This document shows, one piece after another, positions 8,936 through 16,146 of a DNA stretch of 64,000 nucleotides; the stretch's first letter is position 1; every line of letters begins with the position of its first letter. A model generated the notes under the pieces. It searched no databases. It worked only from the letters and a program-made list of their open reading frames with translations, and was not told the origin of the DNA. The position numbers and the translations under genes were made by a program. Location: the NCBI GenBank assembly GCA_934456435.1, contig CAKSHH010000011.1, positions 19,085-83,084 on the forward strand, read 5' to 3'. The DNA is from an uncultured Eubacteriales bacterium. GTDB lineage: Bacteria; Bacillota; Clostridia; Oscillospirales; Acutalibacteraceae.

Positions 8936-8994
8936 GAAGCTATCGACGGCGCCGGGACAGCAAACCGGCACCGTCAAAAAGGAAGAATCAGTTT

Positions 8995-9909
8995 ATGGAA
9001 TATGTGCTTGAAACCGATGCGCTGACCAAACGCTATCGGAACTTTACCGCATTGGACGGACTGTCCATGCATATCCCGAAAGGGGCAATTTACGGCTTTG
9101 TCGGCAGGAACGGTGCCGGAAAAACCACGCTTATCCGCCTTATTTGCGGACTTCAGGAACCGACGCAGGGCGGCTACAAGCTCTACGGCGAGGAAAACAC
9201 AAGCAAAAAAATCACGGCTGTACGCCGCCGAATGGGTGCAGTCGTTGAAACTCCGTCAATTTATTTGGATATGACGGCGCGCGAGAACATTCTTCAGCAG
9301 TATCAGGTGCTCGGCATAAAGTCGAAAAACGGAGTTGAAGAGCTTTTGCATTTGGTCGGGCTGTCGGACACGGGAAAGAAAAAGGCTAAAAATTTCTCTC
9401 TCGGAATGCGTCAGCGTCTGGGAATAGCTGTGGCTTTGGCAGACGATCCAGACTTCTTAGTGCTTGATGAGCCCGTGAACGGCTTGGATCCGCAGGGCAT
9501 AATCGAGATGCGCGAGCTTATTGTGAAGCTCAACAGGGAGCGCGGCATCACCGTACTTATTTCCAGCCATATTCTTGACGAGCTTGCACGTCTTGCGACT
9601 CATTACGGCTTTATCGACGGCGGAAAAATGATAACGGAAATGAACGCCGAGGAGCTTAATGACCGCTGCCGAAAGTGCATAAGAATTGAGGTCAGCGATA
9701 TTAAGATTCTTTCACAGGTTTTGGACAATATGAACGCCGAATATAAAATAATTGACGGACACAGGGCAGATGTCTATGCCGAACTGCCCGTTACAAGCTT
9801 TGTTATCGCGCTTGCGGACAAAAGCTGTACCGTTATCAGCATGAAAGAGCATGACGAAAGCTTGGAGAGCTTCTATATGAATCTGGTCGGAGGTGAGCGC
9901 AATGGGTAA
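8995..9909 (+). CDS. ABC transporter ATP-binding protein (bacitracin/lantibiotic type)
   Basis: 304 residues. Walker A GRNGAGKTT is at 38-45, the signature FSLGMRQRLG near 134, and Walker B FLVLDEPVNGLDP near 153, followed by the switch histidine in ISSHILDEL. The length and the ~80-residue C-terminal extension match the BcrA-like, drug-resistance ABC family. It overlaps the permease gene by eight bases. A role in peptide antibiotic export or immunity is inferred from the family. Confidence 0.92.
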   Translation: MEYVLETDALTKRYRNFTALDGLSMHIPKGAIYGFVGRNGAGKTTLIRLICGLQEPTQGGYKLYGEENTSKKITAVRRRMGAVVETPSIYLDMTARENILQQYQVLGIKSKNGVEELLHLVGLSDTGKKKAKNFSLGMRQRLGIAVALADDPDFLVLDEPVNGLDPQGIIEMRELIVKLNRERGITVLISSHILDELARLATHYGFIDGGKMITEMNAEELNDRCRKCIRIEVSDIKILSQVLDNMNAEYKIIDGHRADVYAELPVTSFVIALADKSCTVISMKEHDESLESFYMNLVGGERNG

Positions 9910-10732
9910 ATTGCTGAGAGCTGATTTTTCACGCTTGCGGCACGACCGCTCGTTTATTGTTCTGACTGCATTGATGGTTGCTTTCGGAGTGATCCTGCCG
10001 TTTATGCACTACATTGACAACGTTCACAGCGGCGTTCCGTGGATGCTTGATTACAGTCTTTTTACTTACGCGTTTTTGGCGCCGATAGTGCTGTCTGTGC
10101 TGTCCGCAATGTTTGTCGGAAATGAGTACAGCAACGGAACGCTTCGCAATAAGATTATTGCAGGCAACAGGCGAAGCAGTATCTATCTTGCCAACCTGAT
10201 TGTCTGCGGTTTTTCGGGAATTTTACTGTGTGTCGCTTTTATGGTTCCGCATATAGGATTCGGGCTTTTGCTTTCGGGTAAATTCGGTTCCGACCTCAAA
10301 ACCGTTGTCTCATATATCGGCTTAAGCTTTGCGCTGACGGTTGCATTCTCAGCGTTGTTCACGCTCGTTGCCATGCTGTGCCGAAGCAAGGCGCACACCG
10401 CCGCAGGCTGTGTTTTGCTTGTGTTTATACTGATTTTTTTAGGCATTTATATCACGTCTTCGCTCAATGAGCCGGAGTATTTGCCGGGTTATTCCTACAC
10501 GGAAAACGGCGTAACGGTTGAAGAGCCGGAGACAAAGAATCCTAACTATGTCAGCGGCACAAAGCGCGAGGTGTACGAGTTTTTGCAGGACTTCACATCA
10601 GGCGGACAGGCGCTTCAGCTCGCGGATATGGAGGTGGAAAACACCGCACGGCTTGCAATATACGACGGCGTTATTCTGCTGATTTTCACAGCGTGCGGAA
10701 TGATTGTATTCCGCCGCAAAGGCCTCAATTAA
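9902..10732 (+). CDS. ABC transporter permease (ABC-2 type)
   Basis: 276 residues from the ATG at 9902, which follows GGAGGTG. It has six hydrophobic segments with a long extracytoplasmic loop between the last two (about 190-245), the usual layout of BcrB-like permeases that pair with the preceding ATPase. It is the last gene before a strong hairpin at 10741-10781. Confidence 0.85.
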   Translation: MGKLLRADFSRLRHDRSFIVLTALMVAFGVILPFMHYIDNVHSGVPWMLDYSLFTYAFLAPIVLSVLSAMFVGNEYSNGTLRNKIIAGNRRSSIYLANLIVCGFSGILLCVAFMVPHIGFGLLLSGKFGSDLKTVVSYIGLSFALTVAFSALFTLVAMLCRSKAHTAAGCVLLVFILIFLGIYITSSLNEPEYLPGYSYTENGVTVEEPETKNPNYVSGTKREVYEFLQDFTSGGQALQLADMEVENTARLAIYDGVILLIFTACGMIVFRRKGLN

Positions 10733-10740
10733 AAAGCTAA

Positions 10741-10781
10741 AGCGGCAAGGGACTGCACCGAATCTGTCAGCCCTTGCCGCT
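10741..10781. terminator. Strong hairpin terminator after the ABC transporter
   Basis: AGCGGCAAGGG (10741-10751) pairs perfectly with CCCTTGCCGCT (10771-10781), extended by CTG/CAG inside the loop. The T-run after it is weak, but position and stability argue for termination. Confidence 0.7.
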
Positions 10782-10873
10782 TCTTGCGTTCAATTCGTAT
10801 TTACTTGTCCTGACTTGCATTTTTAGCGGTAATTTGCGGTAAAATGAAACAGATTAAGAAAGCCAAAAACAAG

Positions 10874-10910
10874 AAAAAAGCCCTATTTATCAACGTTTTC
10901 ATTGATAAAT
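10874..10910 (-). terminator. Displaced native terminator of tRNA-Pro
   Basis: On the minus strand ATTTATCAATG and CGTTGATAAAT form an 11-pair stem with an AAAA loop (10885-10895 with 10900-10910), followed by GGGCTTTTTTC. It lies just outside the left attachment core. Before integration it would have been about 16 bases downstream of the tRNA-Pro 3' end, so it is best read as that gene's original terminator. Confidence 0.75.
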
Positions 10911-10925
10911 AAGACTTTCTGTAAG

Positions 10926-10936
10926 TGGTCGGAGTG
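10926..10936. repeat. Left attachment core (attL)
   Basis: TGGTCGGAGTG, identical to 45399-45409, where it forms the tRNA-Pro 3' end. It lies 77 bases from the integrase stop codon. The match is exactly 11 bases, with differing bases on both sides. Confidence 0.82.
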
Positions 10937-10986
10937 ACCATATACAACTGTTAAAAACGGCTATAATGCGTTGTTTTCTAATGTGT

Positions 10987-11007
10987 TGACTGCAACGTGA
11001 CTGCAAC
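10987..11007. repeat. Arm-type integrase binding sites, left
   Basis: Two direct copies of TGACTGCAAC (10987-10996 and 10998-11007), 11 bases apart, between the attachment core and the integrase gene. Two more copies occur just inside the right end (45255-45276). Paired direct repeats near both ends of a tyrosine-recombinase element fit arm-type sites bound by the integrase N-terminal domain. Confidence 0.75.
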
Positions 11008-11012
11008 AGAGT

Positions 11013-12185
11013 TTAAATTGCTATGTTTTGTTTTTCCATATACGATACAAATTTTGAAATACCGTCGTCCTTAAACTCGTTGAATGCATCACAATAAGTG
11101 TTAAGAGTTACCTTTATATCGGTATGGCCGAGAAGTGTTTGAAGCACCTTAGGCGGCATTCCGGCCTCAATGCATCTTGTCGCATAAGTATGTCGGAGAG
11201 AGTGAAGAGAGACTTTACCTTGCTGATTTTCATCAATAATGTTATATTTTGCGCAGGTGCGGGCAAATTGGAGGTTTATTTGAGACGTTGAAACAACCTT
11301 ATCTTTCTTCCAATCCCAAAACAACAGATTATCGTTATTGGGTTTATATTCGTTTTCGATATATGCTTTTAAAAGTTCTACTGCTGCATCAGGTAAAGGA
11401 ATTTTGCGGATTCCGGCATAGGTCTTTGTGGTTTCTCCAACTATCATACGCTCGTCACCACCACGGGTTAAAGATCGCCGAATGTTGATTGTTCGGAAGG
11501 GGAGGCTAACGTCGTTAATATCAAGAGCATTGATTTCTCCCATTCTCATACCGGTGAGCAGCATGAGCTTCATTTGGACGGTATATCGGATATCCTGAGT
11601 GTTAAGTATTTCAACAAACTTCTTTTGTTCATCAAGAGTCAGAGCACGCACCTTTTCTTTTTTTTGATTAGATTTAGGACATTTAATGCCGAACATCGGA
11701 TCACGATTTATTAAGCCTCTGTTGATGGCTTCTTTAAAGCATCTTTTCAGCAATTCATAATCTTTGCGAATTACCGAATCAGAGTATGACGTTATAGTTT
11801 TTAAAAAAGCCTTTATTTTTTCGGCGCTGACTTTTTGGATAGGAAGATCTGCAAGACAGGATTTTTCGAGTCGTTTATAAGTTCCGAGCTTGCGGTTATA
11901 TGTGCTTGTTTTTATGATGTTAAATTCTCTGTCATCTTCGATGAGTTGTTTTGTCAACGAGGCGACGGTAACCGAGCTTGGCTCGATATATTGACCTGTA
12001 AAGACTTCGGACTGCAAGGCGACAATTTTTTCGCGAACTTCTTTCTTAGTTTTGCCGTAGAGTGTATGGCGGCGGAGCTTGCCTGTTTCGGTTCGCCCGG
12101 TTGTAACTTGACCTATCCACCTTTGCCGAGCTTCGGAATAATAAATCGTTCCCTCTCCGTTTCCGTTTTTACTCTTTTTAGCCAT
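11013..12185 (-). CDS. int: Tyrosine recombinase / phage integrase
   Basis: 390 residues from the ATG at 12185, which follows AAAGGACGG; an upstream in-frame start at 12218 is less likely. The N-terminal part (KNGNGEGTIYYSEARQRWIGQV) is an AP2-like arm-binding domain, then a SAM-like core-binding domain, then the catalytic domain with R in TGMRMGEINAL, HSLRHTYATR and the nucleophile in VTLNTYCDAF. It faces attL, as usual for this family. It inserts the phage at the tRNA-Pro 3' end. Confidence 0.96.
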   Translation of the reverse strand: MAKKSKNGNGEGTIYYSEARQRWIGQVTTGRTETGKLRRHTLYGKTKKEVREKIVALQSEVFTGQYIEPSSVTVASLTKQLIEDDREFNIIKTSTYNRKLGTYKRLEKSCLADLPIQKVSAEKIKAFLKTITSYSDSVIRKDYELLKRCFKEAINRGLINRDPMFGIKCPKSNQKKEKVRALTLDEQKKFVEILNTQDIRYTVQMKLMLLTGMRMGEINALDINDVSLPFRTINIRRSLTRGGDERMIVGETTKTYAGIRKIPLPDAAVELLKAYIENEYKPNNDNLLFWDWKKDKVVSTSQINLQFARTCAKYNIIDENQQGKVSLHSLRHTYATRCIEAGMPPKVLQTLLGHTDIKVTLNTYCDAFNEFKDDGISKFVSYMEKQNIAI

Positions 12186-12284
12186 AAAAATAACCGTCCT
12201 TTCAAAAAATGGTTGCAAAAACCTGAGAAAGGCGGTATAATATAGCCACAGCCTTTCTTTTGGTGGTTCGAGAGATTGGATGTA

Positions 12285-12320
12285 TTGCCGTTCGGTGTTC
12301 CAGCACCGGGCGGCGTTTTA
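12285..12320 (+). repeat. Hairpin copy flanking the toxIN locus, left
   Basis: A stem-loop (GCCGTTCGGTG with CACCGGGCGGC, loop TTCCAG) followed by GTTTT. Its 33-base core matches the hairpin after toxN at 13180-13217 in all but three positions and has the same orientation. It could be a terminator. The two copies bracket the toxin-antitoxin unit as direct repeats. Confidence 0.6.
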
Positions 12321-12440
12321 AAGTTGATGAGATAGACATTGACACGCCTCTTTACAATGCGTACCATGTCAGGCTTGCATTTAATAAAAATACTAAAAGT
12401 ATATAAAATTAAATAAATTTTAAATATTTTAAAAATAATG

Positions 12441-12469
12441 TTGATTTTTTTAACAAAATTCGATATACT
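12441..12469 (+). promoter_or_regulatory. Promoter of the type III toxin-antitoxin locus
   Basis: TTGATT (12441-12446) and TATACT (12464-12469) with a 17-base spacer. The predicted transcript starts near 12476, about 57 bases before the first antitoxin repeat. Confidence 0.75.
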
Positions 12470-12471
12470 AT

Positions 12472-12493
12472 TGATGTGGAGTAATCCACATCA
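12472..12493. promoter_or_regulatory. Perfect 9-base palindrome at the toxIN start site
   Basis: TGATGTGGA (12472-12480) and TCCACATCA (12485-12493) flank GTAA. It covers the predicted +1 of the antitoxin RNA. It may be an operator, or a 5' hairpin protecting the RNA; the sequence cannot tell which. Confidence 0.65.
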
Positions 12494-12532
12494 TGTGAAA
12501 TGAACACATTTTCTCTTCATTTCCACCAAGAG

Positions 12533-12640
12533 GAGAGCCTAAGCCTTAAGTTAGGACTAAAAAAAGCGGAGAGTCCACGCCGTAAGTTGGAACTTAAAAA
12601 AGCGGAGAGCCCATGCCGTAAGTTGGGACTTAAAAATGCG
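12533..12640 (+). ncRNA. toxI: ToxI-like antitoxin RNA: three 36-nt tandem repeats
   Basis: Three abutting 36-base units (12533-12568, 12569-12604, 12605-12640) share GAGAG at the start, a TAAGTTgGgACTTA short inverted repeat in the middle and AAAAAGCG at the end. Units two and three differ at only a few positions; the first is more diverged. Repeats of about 36 nt upstream of a terminator and a ToxN-like gene are the defining layout of type III toxin-antitoxin systems. The toxin cuts the RNA into single repeats that bind and block it. A-rich unit ends fit the known preference of ToxN-type enzymes for cutting in A-rich sites. Confidence 0.88.
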
Positions 12641-12664
12641 AGATTTTTTTGTCTCGCTTTTTTT
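12638..12664 (+). terminator. Terminator between antitoxin RNA and toxin
   Basis: GCGAGA (12638-12643) pairs with TCTCGC (12652-12657) and is followed by seven T. In known type III systems a leaky terminator at exactly this place keeps antitoxin RNA in excess over toxin mRNA. Confidence 0.9.
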
Positions 12665-12679
12665 ATGCAAGAGGATATG

Positions 12680-13171
12680 ATGGAAAGATTAAGGATTTAC
12701 AGAATTTCGGATAAATATGTTAATTATCTGCATGGTGTCGACAACAGGGTTCAGTTTAACAAGGGTGCAAAAAGACCTTATGTCGGTGTTGTTTTTAAAT
12801 TCGGACGGCATGATTATTTTGTTCCCATGGAATCTCCAAAGCCCAATCATGCCAATATTAAACCCGGCAAACACATTATGAAATTAGATAATGGAAAATT
12901 AGGTATGCTTGGATTTAACAATATGATTCCTGTACATAAAGATGCTTTAATCGAATACGATATTTCAAAGGAAAAAGATATGAAGTATAGAAACTTACTG
13001 CAAAGACAGATTTCACTTTGTAATAAGAAAAAAGCGGACATATTGAACCATGCTCAGATGACATATTTTGATGTCACAAGTAAAACGAACAAATTTCTTG
13101 TTAAAATATCCTGCGATTTTAAAAAATTAGAAAGAGCCTCAAAAAATTACAACAAAGATTATAAACGATAA
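12680..13171 (+). CDS. toxN: ToxN/AbiQ-family endoribonuclease toxin, type III TA
   Basis: 163 residues from the ATG at 12680. AAGAGG is five bases before it and only two bases from the alternative ATG at 12677. The N-terminus RLRIYRISDKYVNYL, the central PYVGVVFKFGRHDYFVPMESPKPNH and LGMLGFNNMIPV match the ToxN fold as I know it. The S52-P-K54 stretch corresponds to the catalytic Ser/Lys region of ToxN. A longer frame beginning at 12500 would translate the antitoxin repeats and is rejected. ToxN enzymes are sequence-specific RNases that often abort infection by other phages. Here it would act from the prophage, for stability or superinfection defence. Confidence 0.92.
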   Translation: MERLRIYRISDKYVNYLHGVDNRVQFNKGAKRPYVGVVFKFGRHDYFVPMESPKPNHANIKPGKHIMKLDNGKLGMLGFNNMIPVHKDALIEYDISKEKDMKYRNLLQRQISLCNKKKADILNHAQMTYFDVTSKTNKFLVKISCDFKKLERASKNYNKDYKR

Positions 13172-13179
13172 TTTTGATT

Positions 13180-13217
13180 TTGTCGTTCGGTGTGCCAGCA
13201 CCGAGCGGCGTTTTTTT
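13180..13217 (+). terminator. Terminator after toxN
   Basis: GTCGTTCGGTG with CACCGAGCGGC (loop TGCCAG), followed by eight T. It is nearly identical to the hairpin at 12285-12320 on the other side of the locus. Confidence 0.85.
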
Positions 13218-13221
13218 TATT

Positions 13222-14178
13222 TTAAATATTATCAACAATCTGATATCCTGCCTCATTTGCGGCGGAAACAATTTTTTGATAGTTTGTTGATTTACTGTTT
13301 TTCATTCGGGTGTATCCCGATAAAGACTTCGGGGCTAAATCGGGAAGATTTTGACATAGCCAAAGGTACTCAGCTTCAGCAAGTTTTGCGTTTGTCTTTT
13401 TAGTTACTTTAGCTTTGTAATATTCCTTTTCCTCTTTTGTCCTTAAATCATTAAACGGTCGGTTACTGTCTTTTATGATTTTTTTAAGCCTGCCGTCCAT
13501 ATCAAGATCATAATAGTTAGAAAAGCCTAAAAATGTATTACATTGAGGGCAATTTATTACTTTTAAATCATTCGGAAGAAGCGAAAACGAGGGGAAGCGG
13601 CGATCCTTGCCGCTCTTAGAATAAACTCTATTATTATAAATAGAGCAGTAAGGACAAAGGCGGCTTGCACTAAACCAAACTAAATCTTCGGTAATCTTAG
13701 AAATCTGTGGATTAGTCATTTGATTACCAAAGAATAAGTCAGGGTGGGCTTTTTTTATAAGTTCTAACTCTTTTTCAGCTTGTTCAAATTGTCCATCAGC
13801 CTGTAAATATTTTACAAGCCGAAGATAATCGTCCTTTTGATATGAAAAGTTGGAATGCGCCATGATTTCATTTGACTTTCTTAAACACGCTATAGCGAGA
13901 TCCATTCTTCCGTTTCTTTTAAATTCAGTTGCCTTTCTTTGAAGAATGTATTCGATATTATCAACAGGAGAAGTTAATTCATGAAGCGGCTCATATGTCG
14001 GAACGGGGATACTCATAATAGATTGAACAGTTGAAAAATCATATTCCTTTTTAATACTATTATTATTTTGAGAAAAGTTATTGCCACTTATATTTGGCGT
14101 CGTTGTTTTTGATTTTTGTTTTTGCTTTTGAAAAACAACTACTGCTACAACAATAGCTATGATAATCAATAAATACAT
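13222..14178 (-). CDS. Membrane-anchored protein with helical repeats and zinc ribbon
   Basis: 318 residues, not recognised as a named family. The N-terminal 15 residues form one hydrophobic helix, followed by a Gln/Lys- and Asn-rich linker. Residues about 75-150 look like TPR-type helical repeats (FKRNGRMDLAIACLRKSNEI). Two Cys pairs, CPYC near 187 and CPQC near 217, make a zinc ribbon. It lies 14 bases downstream of immA in the repressor operon, so it is probably expressed in the lysogen. A moron or signalling role is possible but unproven. Confidence 0.6.
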   Translation of the reverse strand: MYLLIIIAIVVAVVVFQKQKQKSKTTTPNISGNNFSQNNNSIKKEYDFSTVQSIMSIPVPTYEPLHELTSPVDNIEYILQRKATEFKRNGRMDLAIACLRKSNEIMAHSNFSYQKDDYLRLVKYLQADGQFEQAEKELELIKKAHPDLFFGNQMTNPQISKITEDLVWFSASRLCPYCSIYNNRVYSKSGKDRRFPSFSLLPNDLKVINCPQCNTFLGFSNYYDLDMDGRLKKIIKDSNRPFNDLRTKEEKEYYKAKVTKKTNAKLAEAEYLWLCQNLPDLAPKSLSGYTRMKNSKSTNYQKIVSAANEAGYQIVDNI

Positions 14179-14192
14179 AAAATCACCCGTGA

Positions 14193-14594
14193 TTAACTTC
14201 TGTAATAATTAACCGCCTTGACTATAAATTCCTCAGTAACATTAAAATACTCAGCCAAATCCCAAGGTTCGGTGTAACCTTGTTCAAATGCGGCTTGTAG
14301 CTCGTCCTTCGGGATGAGCTTTTTTATTGCCCATTTATCAGCCTTGTACTCAGATTTTGCCTTGATATCAAAATCCGAATATCTGTTATAAAAGCTCCCT
14401 GTAACGCAATGACCGAGTTCATGAGCTAATCGTATCTTCTCATCTTTGGTGGAATTAAGTCCGAAGGGATCAATAGCAACTGCACAAGAACCGTCATTAT
14501 TCATCAATGATAAAGAGTGCGTTTGCGGCAAATCAAAGGAATAAACGGGTATATGTTCCGCATCGGCGAGTTGGTACAACTCTAATAACTCCAT
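14193..14594 (-). CDS. ImmA/IrrE family metallopeptidase
   Basis: 133 residues with the zinc-binding HELGHCVTG motif (HExxH) near the middle and a following YKADKWAI helix that supplies the third ligand. ImmA-type proteases cleave the partner phage repressor after DNA damage. Here the gene overlaps the stop of the CI-like repressor, the usual pairing, so it probably controls induction. Confidence 0.9.
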   Translation of the reverse strand: MELLELYQLADAEHIPVYSFDLPQTHSLSLMNNDGSCAVAIDPFGLNSTKDEKIRLAHELGHCVTGSFYNRYSDFDIKAKSEYKADKWAIKKLIPKDELQAAFEQGYTEPWDLAEYFNVTEEFIVKAVNYYRS

Positions 14595-14908
14595 TATTTA
14601 TTCTCCCTTTGTTTTACATATTCGGCAAAGCGCTTGACTTCTTCATACATTTCATCGGTTATATTGTCCGCACCGTCAAAGAGGGCGAAGCGGATATCGT
14701 CGTCTGTAATTTTGGGCTTTGTTCCTCTTCCTAAAAGCTCATCAACGGTGACATTAAAGTATTCGGAGAGTTGTAAGAGCGTTTCGTAGCTTGCTTCTCT
14801 TTTATCGTTTTCATAATTGCAGTATGCTTGTCGGCTTATTCCAAGATAATCAGCAACATCTTGCTGGGATAATCCTTTGGATTTTCTTATTTTCATAAGG
14901 GCTTCCAT
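14594..14908 (-). CDS. CI-like XRE repressor
   Basis: 104 residues. The N-terminal helix-turn-helix (SKGLSQQDVADYLGISRQAYCNYENDKREAS) is of the XRE/Cro-CI type. The C-terminal part is short and acidic with no protease domain, consistent with cleavage by the neighbouring ImmA. It is transcribed divergently from the Cro-like gene across a 16-base operator repeat set. Confidence 0.9.
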   Translation of the reverse strand: MEALMKIRKSKGLSQQDVADYLGISRQAYCNYENDKREASYETLLQLSEYFNVTVDELLGRGTKPKITDDDIRFALFDGADNITDEMYEEVKRFAEYVKQRENK

Positions 14909-14926
14909 GTAACCACCTCTACCTGT

Positions 14927-15072
14927 ATTATAGCAACAATATGAAACGTGTCAAGACTATGCAACAAAATGAAACATAATTTTGTGCAAACTAACAAAAA
15001 TTAAATAATTAGCAACGAATTGTTGACAATAGCGGTAAAACGATATATAATGGTGTCAACGAAATGAAACGT
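14927..15072. promoter_or_regulatory. Lysogeny switch: divergent promoters and three operators
   Basis: Rightward promoter: TTGACA (15023-15028), 17 bases, TATAAT (15046-15051). Leftward repressor promoter: TTGACA (14954-14949), 16 bases, TATAAT (14932-14927). A 16-base element CAACnAnATGAAACrT occurs three times in the same orientation: 14934-14949 and 14962-14977 around the leftward promoter, and 15057-15072 at the rightward start site. These are the likely CI/Cro operators. Confidence 0.8.
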
Positions 15073-15086
15073 TGGAGGTGATGAAC

Positions 15087-15308
15087 TTGAGAGAATATCT
15101 CGTCGAATTAAGAAAGAAGCACGATTTTTCGCAACAGGACGTTGCTGATTATGTCGGGATTTCAAGGCAATATTACAATGCCATAGAAAACGGAATCCGC
15201 CAAAAGAAGATGGACGTTACGCTGATAACTAAATTTGCAGATTTGTTTAAAACCTCTTTACAAAAAATATGCGACGCAGAATCAGCATGGCAAGACGCAA
15301 ATCAGTAA
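15087..15308 (+). CDS. Cro-like XRE regulator
   Basis: 73 residues starting at TTG 15087, eight bases after GGAGG. An ATG at 15081 is too close to the ribosome site. Nearly the whole protein is a helix-turn-helix (HDFSQQDVADYVGISRQYYNAIEN). It is the first gene of the rightward lytic transcript and probably turns off the repressor promoter. Confidence 0.85.
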   Translation: MREYLVELRKKHDFSQQDVADYVGISRQYYNAIENGIRQKKMDVTLITKFADLFKTSLQKICDAESAWQDANQ

Positions 15309-15329
15309 ACGTAAGAACAGGAGGAAAAC

Positions 15330-15494
15330 ATGAACAACAAAACTATACAGCAGCGTACTGAAGCTTTGCATGAGCAGTTTGAAACTCTGCGCCGAGAAAC
15401 AAAAAAGAGCTATATACAAGGCATACAGCTCGGACTGAGTATTTCAGCATTGATTATTTCTGTTATTGCTTTATCAATGCAATTATTGAGATGA
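15330..15494 (+). CDS. Small membrane protein, 54 residues
   Basis: Starts with ATG at 15330 after AGGAGG. The first 30 residues are charged and helical (QRTEALHEQFETLRRETKK), then one transmembrane helix ends the protein. It follows the Cro-like gene. Its end overlaps the end of the convergent gene at 15463-15765 by 32 bases. Function is unknown. Confidence 0.6.
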   Translation: MNNKTIQQRTEALHEQFETLRRETKKSYIQGIQLGLSISALIISVIALSMQLLR

Positions 15495-15765
15495 TTATAG
15501 CAATAATAGACAAAAACAGCGGCAAGTAAAACTTTATTGCTGATTCTCGATGATAAAGTAAGTACATAACACCTTTGTCGCTGAGTTTATAGTATGTGTG
15601 TTCGTTGTTAGCAAAATCAATTAAAGAATATTTGAATAGAAAAGCATATTTTCCTTTTTTCTCTTTATCAATGTTTATTCTTTTAATTTTTTTCATGCAA
15701 AGTATGCGCTTCATAATTGCTATTTGTTGTTGTGTGAATCGTAAGTCTTGGTAAGGCGTTGGCAT
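15463..15765 (-). CDS. Small C-tail-anchored protein with winged-helix-like region
   Basis: 100 residues. The middle YYKLSDKGVMYLLYHRE resembles the wing of a small winged-helix domain, and the last 20 residues are a hydrophobic helix. It shares this layout with the gene at 16025-16390: soluble domain with a K-G-hydrophobic motif, then a C-terminal anchor. Such proteins are common in Firmicutes mobile elements without a known role. Confidence 0.5.
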   Translation of the reverse strand: MPTPYQDLRFTQQQIAIMKRILCMKKIKRINIDKEKKGKYAFLFKYSLIDFANNEHTYYKLSDKGVMYLLYHRESAIKFYLPLFLSIIAIIISIIALIKQ

Positions 15766-15834
15766 TGTGAATTACCCCTTTCAAGGTGATTATATCAAAA
15801 ACAAACGATAAATACAAGAACAAGAGGTGATAAC

Positions 15835-16146
15835 TTGAAATTTGAAATCAAAACGGTTGAGGTAGCAGACAATGCCGTACAAACTCGCATCTTCATTGAC
15901 GGCGTAGACGTTACTAATCGTATTAAGAAATTCACATTGAAGAAAGACGGCTCACCGTTGGAATTGTCTTTAACCATTTTAGGCGATATTGATGTTTTAA
16001 TAGACAATTTGGAAATGAGCGACATCAAAAATATTGATTCAACACAGTCTGAATATCAATATACTTTGAAAGAAAAGACACGATCAGAGCCAAGACGGAA
16101 ACGATTGTTGAAAAGATTGAAAGAAACAGTTGTGCATTACTTTTAA
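15835..16146 (+). CDS. Hypothetical early phage protein
   Basis: 103 residues from TTG 15835, six bases after GAGGTG. The first 65 residues form a compact beta-rich pattern (TRIFIDGVDVTNRIKKFTL). The C-terminal 35 residues are basic and overlap the convergent gene at 16025-16390 by 122 bases. Family not recognised. Confidence 0.55.
   Translation: MKFEIKTVEVADNAVQTRIFIDGVDVTNRIKKFTLKKDGSPLELSLTILGDIDVLIDNLEMSDIKNIDSTQSEYQYTLKEKTRSEPRRKRLLKRLKETVVHYF

Noticed and set aside
10800..10925. Prophage left boundary further left than 10926
   Set aside because: The hairpin at 10874-10910 fits the native tRNA-Pro terminator, and the only tRNA-matching core is 10926-10936.
12533..12640. Three 36-base repeats as a CRISPR array
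   Set aside because: The units abut directly with no spacers and are followed by a terminator and a ToxN-like gene. This is a type III antitoxin array.
12500..12679. N-terminal extension of toxN starting at 12500
   Set aside because: It would translate the antitoxin repeats and the terminator. A ribosome site and ATG at 12680 give the normal ToxN length.
15072..15086. Cro-like gene starting at TTG 15072 or ATG 15081
   Set aside because: Both lie within or too close to the GGAGGTG ribosome site. TTG 15087 has proper spacing.
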